Shown piece by piece: positions 60,064 through 64,000 of a stretch of 64,000 bases of DNA. Both the position numbers and the translations under genes were made by a program. Within the stretch, counting starts at the first letter, position 1, and each line of letters starts with the position of its first letter. The notes below the pieces were generated by a model. That model was not told the origin of the DNA and did not search any database. It was given only the letters and a program-made list of their open reading frames with translations. Origin of the DNA: Bin87 sp963665395 (GTDB taxonomy: Bacteria; Chloroflexota; Dehalococcoidia; Lucifugimonadales; UBA3495); assembly GCA_963665395.2 (NCBI GenBank), contig OY762251.1, positions 3,100,001 to 3,164,000 on the forward strand, in the 5' to 3' direction.

Positions 60064-60616
60064 CTAGCGCAACGAGACGGAATCGACAAACGCCCGCTCG
60101 AATTTCACCCGCTCGTCAACTTCACGCAACAGGTCGGCGTGGCAACTGCTGCCATGGAACAATCTGACCAGAATGCCTTCCGCTTTGGCAGCGGCAACGG
60201 CGGGGATAAAATCGCTGTCTCCCGCCAGCAGGTTCGCTTGCGTGATCTGGCCCTTGGCGGCAAGCTGAACCACATCGACACTCAGCATAATATCGACGCG
60301 CTTTTGCTCTAAAATCGGTCTGCCGTCGGGGCGGTTGCCCCGGAACTCCAGGCGGCCCAAGCGTACTTCAAAACGGGGCAGGAGCTCCAGTGCATTGAAG
60401 AATCTTTGACTGGCTGCGTATCGCTCGCTTTCCTCTCTGGATGGCTGGCTGCTTTGGTAAGGCATACAGTGGTAGTAGTAGGTACGCAGGATGTTCGTTC
60501 CATTTCGCCATTGCCCGGGCCAACGCGTCGAAGTCGATGCGTGCCCGGTTGAATTCGTCCGACACGATGCGCTGCCAGTATGCGCCATCGATGAAGTTTG
60601 CCACTCGTTCTGCCAT
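60064..60616 (-). pseudogene. NYN-domain (PIN-like) nuclease, frameshifted
   Basis: The ATG at 60614-60616 with AGGAGGG upstream begins MAERVANFIDGAYWQRIVSD and reads to NEHPAYL. The conserved continuation ILRTYYYHCMPYQS is in the next frame, which runs to the stop at 60064. A single missing base near 60485-60510 separates them. The second part keeps VDIMLSVDVVQLA and LLAGDSDFIPAVAAAKAEG, the NYN metal aspartates. NYN proteins cut RNA. Either the gene has recently decayed or the assembly has a one-base error. Confidence 0.75.
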
Positions 60617-60662
60617 CTATCCCTCCTGCGCAAAATTGGGCGACTTTCGCAAAAGCCGCCCG

Positions 60663-60760
60663 AAATTAAACCTGACGTGGGCAATAGCGGACGCCAGGGA
60701 AAACTTAAACCTGACGTGAGCGATAGCGGACGCCAGGGCGAATTTAGACTTGGCGCAAAA
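60663..60760. repeat. 39-bp tandem repeat in ggt/NYN divergent region
   Basis: Two units with period 39 and a partial third, based on AAACCTGACGTGGGCAATAG and CGGACGCCAGGG. Possible promoter-region or operator array. Confidence 0.6.
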
Positions 60761-60810
60761 TGCAGCTGCGCACGCCAAGTCGCTCCCAGAGTAGCCTATC
60801 CGCCTTCGCC

Positions 60811-60839
60811 TTGTCAATCTCGCTACAGGGGTGTACAAA
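60811..60839 (+). promoter_or_regulatory. Sigma-70-type promoter for ggt
   Basis: TTGTCA (60811-60816) and TACAAA (60834-60839) are exactly 17 bases apart. The ATG is 46 bases downstream. Confidence 0.55.
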
Positions 60840-60885
60840 AGGGACGCCCGCCTTTGCCGGCCAGTCCTGAACCGGAGCCACCCTC

Positions 60886-62487
60886 ATGTTCTTCAACTCT
60901 CGCCGTTCCACCGTCCACGCCACTCACGGCATGGTTGCCACCAGCCAACCCCTGGCCGCCATGGCCGGCCTGCGCGTCCTCATGGACGGCGGCAACGCTG
61001 TGGACGCCGCGGTGACGACGGCGGCGACGCTCAACGTGGTCGAGCCCATGTCAACGGGCGTCGGCGGCGACGTGTTCGCCCTCGTCTGGAAAGCGGCGAA
61101 TAAAGAGGCTGTGGCCCTCAACGGCAGCGGCCGGGCCCCCATGACCGCCACCATCGCAGACCTGCAAGTCAAGGGTCACCGGCGAATGCCGGCCTTCGGC
61201 CCCTTGTCCGTCTCCGTCCCCGGAACCGTCCACGGTTGGGAGGTCCTGCTCAAAAGCGAAGGAACTATGACCCTGTCCGACGTTTTGGCGCCGGCCATTG
61301 ACTACGCCGAGAACGGATTCCCCGTCAGCGACATCATCAGCTTCCAATGGAAGCAGCAGGAGGACAAACTGGCCGCGCTGCCGTCGGGCCAGGAAATGCT
61401 GGTCAACGGTCGTGCCCCCAGGGAAGGCGATTTGATGCGCCTGCCCACGCTGGCCCGCACCCTTCACGCCGTAGCCGAGGGCGGCAGCGAGGCGTTCTAC
61501 ACCGGCCCCATCGCCGCCGCGATGGCTGACTTCGTGCAGGAACAGGGCGGCTGGCTGTCCGAACCAGACCTTGCGGCTCACCATTCCGATTGGGATGAAC
61601 CCATCAGTACCGACTACCGAGGCGTGACCTGCTGGGAGTGTCCGCCCAACGGCCAGGGCATCATTGCGCTGGAAGCGCTGAACATCGTTGAGGGCTTCGA
61701 CGTTGCCGGCATGGGTCCACAGAGCGTTGACCGCTATCACCATCTTATCGAGGCGACGCGCCTGGGATTCGCGGACGCCTTCGAATATCTCGCCGACCCC
61801 CGCTGCGCCGAAGTCCCCACGGATGCCTGGATCTCCAAAGAGTATGCCCGGTGGCGGCGCGCTCTGATCGACCCGGAGCGCGCCATGGACACGGCTCCGT
61901 ATGGCCGGATGGTGCCGGGAAGCGATACGGTCTATATCAGCGTCATCGATGGCGCCGGCAATGCTTGCTCCCTGATCAACAGCGTGTTCGCCAATTTCGG
62001 CTCCGGCCTGGTGGCGCCCGGCACCGGCATCGTCCTGCACAACCGGGCGTCTCTTTTCAGCGCAGTGCCCGGACACCCCAACGCCCTGGCCGGAGGCAAA
62101 AGACCCTTCCACACCATTATCCCGGCCCTGGCGACCCGGGACGGCGAGTTGTGGCTCAGCTACGGGGTCATGGGTGGGTTCATGCAGCCCCAGGGCCATC
62201 TCCAGGTCATCACCAACATGGTGGACTTCGGAATGGATGCCCAGGACGCTTTGAACGCCCTGCGCTTCCAGGTTGCCGGCGACGGCGTTTGGCTCGAGGG
62301 CGATGTTGATCAGGATGTCGTAACCGGATTGCACCGCCGCGGCCACCGCGTCAACGTGATGCACGGCCCCCAACGCGGCGGCGCCGGCGGCATGGGTGGC
62401 GGGCAGGTAATCAGCCGTGACCCGGACAGCGGCGTACTGAGCGGTGGCAGTGAACCCCGCAAGGATGGCGCCGCGGTCGGCTGGTGA
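60886..62487 (+). CDS. ggt: Gamma-glutamyltransferase family Ntn-hydrolase
   Basis: 533 residues, ATG with GGAG upstream. HGMVATSQPLAAMAGLRVLM DGGNAVDAAV region, VVEPMSTGVGGDVFALVWKA and TVHGWEVLLKSEGTMTLSDV are GGT-typical. The autoprocessing Thr is in GSDTVYISVIDGAGNACSLI (about T348), where the second Thr of the common TTH is replaced by V. SVFANFGSGLVAPGTGIVLH and GGGMGGGQVISRD-like C-terminal loops fit. No signal peptide is seen, so it may be cytosolic. Close relatives include acylases and other GGT-like hydrolases acting on gamma-glutamyl or acyl amides. Confidence 0.88.
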   Translation: MFFNSRRSTVHATHGMVATSQPLAAMAGLRVLMDGGNAVDAAVTTAATLNVVEPMSTGVGGDVFALVWKAANKEAVALNGSGRAPMTATIADLQVKGHRRMPAFGPLSVSVPGTVHGWEVLLKSEGTMTLSDVLAPAIDYAENGFPVSDIISFQWKQQEDKLAALPSGQEMLVNGRAPREGDLMRLPTLARTLHAVAEGGSEAFYTGPIAAAMADFVQEQGGWLSEPDLAAHHSDWDEPISTDYRGVTCWECPPNGQGIIALEALNIVEGFDVAGMGPQSVDRYHHLIEATRLGFADAFEYLADPRCAEVPTDAWISKEYARWRRALIDPERAMDTAPYGRMVPGSDTVYISVIDGAGNACSLINSVFANFGSGLVAPGTGIVLHNRASLFSAVPGHPNALAGGKRPFHTIIPALATRDGELWLSYGVMGGFMQPQGHLQVITNMVDFGMDAQDALNALRFQVAGDGVWLEGDVDQDVVTGLHRRGHRVNVMHGPQRGGAGGMGGGQVISRDPDSGVLSGGSEPRKDGAAVGW

Positions 62488-62871
62488 TTACTTCGACAAC
62501 CAGCGTCGAAAACGTTGCCAGCCCGTCTGCGGCTCAGCTTCCACCGGACGGCCTCGCCAGTATTGCTGTTGCTGGGAACCCATCCGCTGGAAGAACATCC
62601 ACGCGGCCGCCAGCGCCATAATCACCATGCCGGCCATCGAAAGCCACATGAGATGCGCCACCAATAAGCCGAGCAAAGCCAGCGCCCCCCCGACCACCGC
62701 CAACTTGGTAGGAGAAATCAGCCTCGTCCGTTGCTTTGGGCGGGGCGCGAAAGGAGATGGTTGGTCGTCCGGCGGCGGTGCGGTGCTCGGAGGTGTGGCG
62801 TCCGGGGCGTCGGTTTCAGATTCCAACTCGCTCAGCAGTTGCTCGATTTCTTGTTCGTAGCGTTCTTTCAT
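62488..62871 (-). CDS. Small membrane protein, two spans
   Basis: 127 residues from the ATG at 62871. The N-terminus is an acidic helix (MKERYEQEIEQLLSELESE), followed by a Pro/Asp-rich linker, a basic patch (PRPKQRTRLISPTKL), two hydrophobic spans around 65-105, and a basic C-terminal tail (QRFRRWLSK). The function is unknown. It is convergent to and abuts ggt (stop TGA then TAA). The longer in-frame start lies in MITE A4 and is rejected. Confidence 0.65.
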   Translation of the reverse strand: MKERYEQEIEQLLSELESETDAPDATPPSTAPPPDDQPSPFAPRPKQRTRLISPTKLAVVGGALALLGLLVAHLMWLSMAGMVIMALAAAWMFFQRMGSQQQQYWRGRPVEAEPQTGWQRFRRWLSK

Positions 62872-62962
62872 CGTCGCACTACCCGTGAGAAAGAGCCTCA
62901 ATCGTCCATAGTTGCAGCGATTATAACCCGACGCGGAACTTAACGTAACTGCCCCAATGGCC

Positions 62963-63118
62963 CAGGGTCTTTCGGTTTTCATGTTTGTCATTGCGAGCGC
63001 AGCGAAGCAATCCCGTCAAGGCTCCGGTGGCTAACCACAAACGGGTCTGTTCCAACGACAAGATTGCCATCCGCCAGAGGCGGACTGTGCTCCTCGCAAC
63101 GACAACCGAAAGACCCTG
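62963..63118. repeat. MITE family A, copy A4
   Basis: 156 bp with perfect ends CAGGGTCTTTCGGTT and AACCGAAAGACCCTG. It is flanked by CCAATGGCC at 62954-62962 and 63119-63127. Confidence 0.9.
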
Positions 63119-63135
63119 CCAATGGCCGGGATTTC

Positions 63136-63164
63136 TTGACGCAAATCGGGTTTGGCAGTACCAT
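63136..63164 (+). promoter_or_regulatory. Sigma-70-type promoter for rpmH
   Basis: TTGACG (63136-63141) and TACCAT (63159-63164) are 17 bases apart. It lies 8 bases past A4's target duplication, so A4 sits just upstream. Confidence 0.5.
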
Positions 63165-63185
63165 AATCGCCATCGGAGTTACACC

Positions 63186-63323
63186 ATGCCGAAACGCACC
63201 TATCAGCCCAAAAAGCGCCGCCGTGCCCGGGTGCATGGCTTTCGCTCCCGTTCCCGCACCTCCGATGGTCGCGCCGTTCTGCGCCGTCGCCGGTTCAAGG
63301 GCCGGCATCGGCTGTCCGTCTAA
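63186..63323 (+). CDS. rpmH: 50S ribosomal protein L34
   Basis: 45 residues: MPKRTYQPKKRRRARVHGFR continuing SRSRTSDGRAVLRRRRFKGR, the standard L34 sequence. It is part of the large ribosomal subunit. It lies upstream of rnpA and yidD, the usual order near the replication origin in many bacteria. dnaA is not seen here. The ATG at 63186 is set by homology; the longer upstream frame runs through MITE A4. Confidence 0.95.
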   Translation: MPKRTYQPKKRRRARVHGFRSRSRTSDGRAVLRRRRFKGRHRLSV

Positions 63324-63375
63324 ACCCTTGGCCCATCTTAATTCGCCAAGTGCCGTCGCCGGCTGCGTGTGTCCG

Positions 63376-63753
63376 ATGCAGAAACGTCACCGGCTCGGCA
63401 GTCAAAAGCGAATCTCCGAAATTCATCGCCAGGGGCGCAGCGCGGCCAACCGCCTGCTGGTGGTTCGCCTGTTGCCGAACCACCTTGACCATAACCGGTA
63501 CTGTTTCGTCGTCAGCAAGCGGATCGGCAATGCGGTGGTCCGGAACCAGGTGAAACGCCGCTTGCGCGAAACGATCCGAAATGCCGATACGGCCCCCGGA
63601 TGGGATACTATACTCATCGCTCGACGTGGAGCCGGCGAAGCTGATTTCAATCGATTGCGAATGGCCACCCATAACCTGATCCGGCGGACCCCCTTGGGTG
63701 GGCCTCGCGCCGACGCTTCCCAAAAACCTTTCCACCCGGACGGTACTGCATGA
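63376..63753 (+). CDS. rnpA: Ribonuclease P protein component
   Basis: 125 residues. RHRLGSQKRISEIHRQGRSA is the RnpA start; RYCFVVSKRIGNAVVRNQVK then RRLRETIRNA is the RNR motif, and WDTILIARRGAGEADFNRLR follows. It assists the RNase P RNA in tRNA 5' maturation. It overlaps yidD by ATGA. The ATG at 63376 is preferred to upstream GTGs by homology. Confidence 0.92.
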   Translation: MQKRHRLGSQKRISEIHRQGRSAANRLLVVRLLPNHLDHNRYCFVVSKRIGNAVVRNQVKRRLRETIRNADTAPGWDTILIARRGAGEADFNRLRMATHNLIRRTPLGGPRADASQKPFHPDGTA

Positions 63754-63959
63754 GACGCCTGGCCATCGGCTCAATCCGTCTGTACCAGCTGGTATTGTCC
63801 CCTTATTGGCCGGGGCTGTGTCGCTACCAACCCAGTTGCTCGCAGTACGCCGTCGATGCCATCACCCGTTACGGGTTCGTCAGAGGGAGTTGGCTCGGGT
63901 TCCGCCGGATCTTGCGCTGCCGGCCCCTGGGCGGCGCGGGATACGACCCGGTTACCTGA
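63750..63959 (+). CDS. yidD: Membrane protein insertion efficiency factor YidD
   Basis: 69 residues. IGSIRLYQLVLSPYWPGLCR then YQPSCSQYAVDAITRYGFVR is the conserved UPF0161 core with paired cysteines, ending GFRRILRCRPLGGAGYDPV. It helps insertion of membrane proteins with YidC, whose gene would be expected just past the window edge. Its start overlaps the rnpA stop. Confidence 0.93.
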   Translation: MRRLAIGSIRLYQLVLSPYWPGLCRYQPSCSQYAVDAITRYGFVRGSWLGFRRILRCRPLGGAGYDPVT

Positions 63960-64000
63960 TCTTTGAACATGTCAAGACTTTTCCCGCCCTCCCGCAACCC

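Noticed and set aside
63136..63323. Replication origin next to rpmH
   Set aside because: No dnaA gene, DnaA-box cluster or AT-rich unwinding stretch was seen in this part of the window.

Overview
The window is 64 kb of GC-rich bacterial chromosome. Product names point to a free-living or host-associated Chloroflexota, most likely a SAR202/Dehalococcoidia-like lineage. That is inference from the gene set: paired CaiB-type CoA transferases, an LLM flavin monooxygenase, a GlcDEF-type glycolate oxidase, DUF1800/DUF1501 proteins and an NHL propeller. It also rests on intergenic DNA packed with short mobile repeats. TTG and GTG starts behind long Shine-Dalgarno matches are common. No tRNA, rRNA or CRISPR array was seen.

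Layout. 1-7.1 kb: two CoA transferases (one cut by the left edge), an SRPBCC protein, a prolyl-oligopeptidase-family peptidase, and a leftward operon of a small unknown protein, dCTP deaminase and an amidohydrolase. 7.4-12.6 kb: trpD-trpC-trpF-trpB, with an IS4-type element inserted between trpD and trpC; trpA is absent and an HNH lipoprotein follows trpB. 13.4-17.5 kb: a HEPN-like gene pair, a degenerate SDR, a class V aminotransferase and a small gene split by a MITE. 17.5-25.6 kb: glcD and glcEF, separated by three overlapping or near-overlapping genes encoding a UvrD-like helicase, a DarT-like (DUF4433) ADP-ribosyltransferase and an ADP-ribosylglycohydrolase. This is the best candidate for an undescribed conflict system. 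25.6-31.1 kb: NHL, DUF1800, DUF1501 and an unknown gene. 31.4-44.2 kb: leuB, a cation exchanger, a JAMM protease, two zinc-ribbon paralogues, a phosphatase, an enoyl-CoA hydratase, metF, acpS, nnr, and metabolic enzymes. 44.2-45.6 kb: a gene-poor repeat nest. 45.6-54 kb: radC, a cupin, a sirohaem reductase plus hemD operon behind a promoter and attenuator-like leader, and pstCAB-phoU. 54-63 kb: assorted oxidoreductases and hydrolases, a frameshifted NYN nuclease and gamma-glutamyltransferase. 63.2-64 kb: rpmH-rnpA-yidD.

The second theme is repeats. At least five families of about 113-157 bp elements (A-E below) have terminal inverted repeats, and many copies sit between 9-11 bp target duplications that can be read directly. 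Families share interchangeable cores (a GTCATTGCGAG core, a TTCGACAAGCTCAGGATGAG core, and a 28-bp GTAGGGGCG/CGCCCCTAC palindrome called P) and insert next to each other. One copy splits a gene in frame, P is the target of the IS4-type element, and another repeat type has expanded inside the nnr coding sequence.

All calls come from reading the sequence and recalling family motifs; no database search was run.
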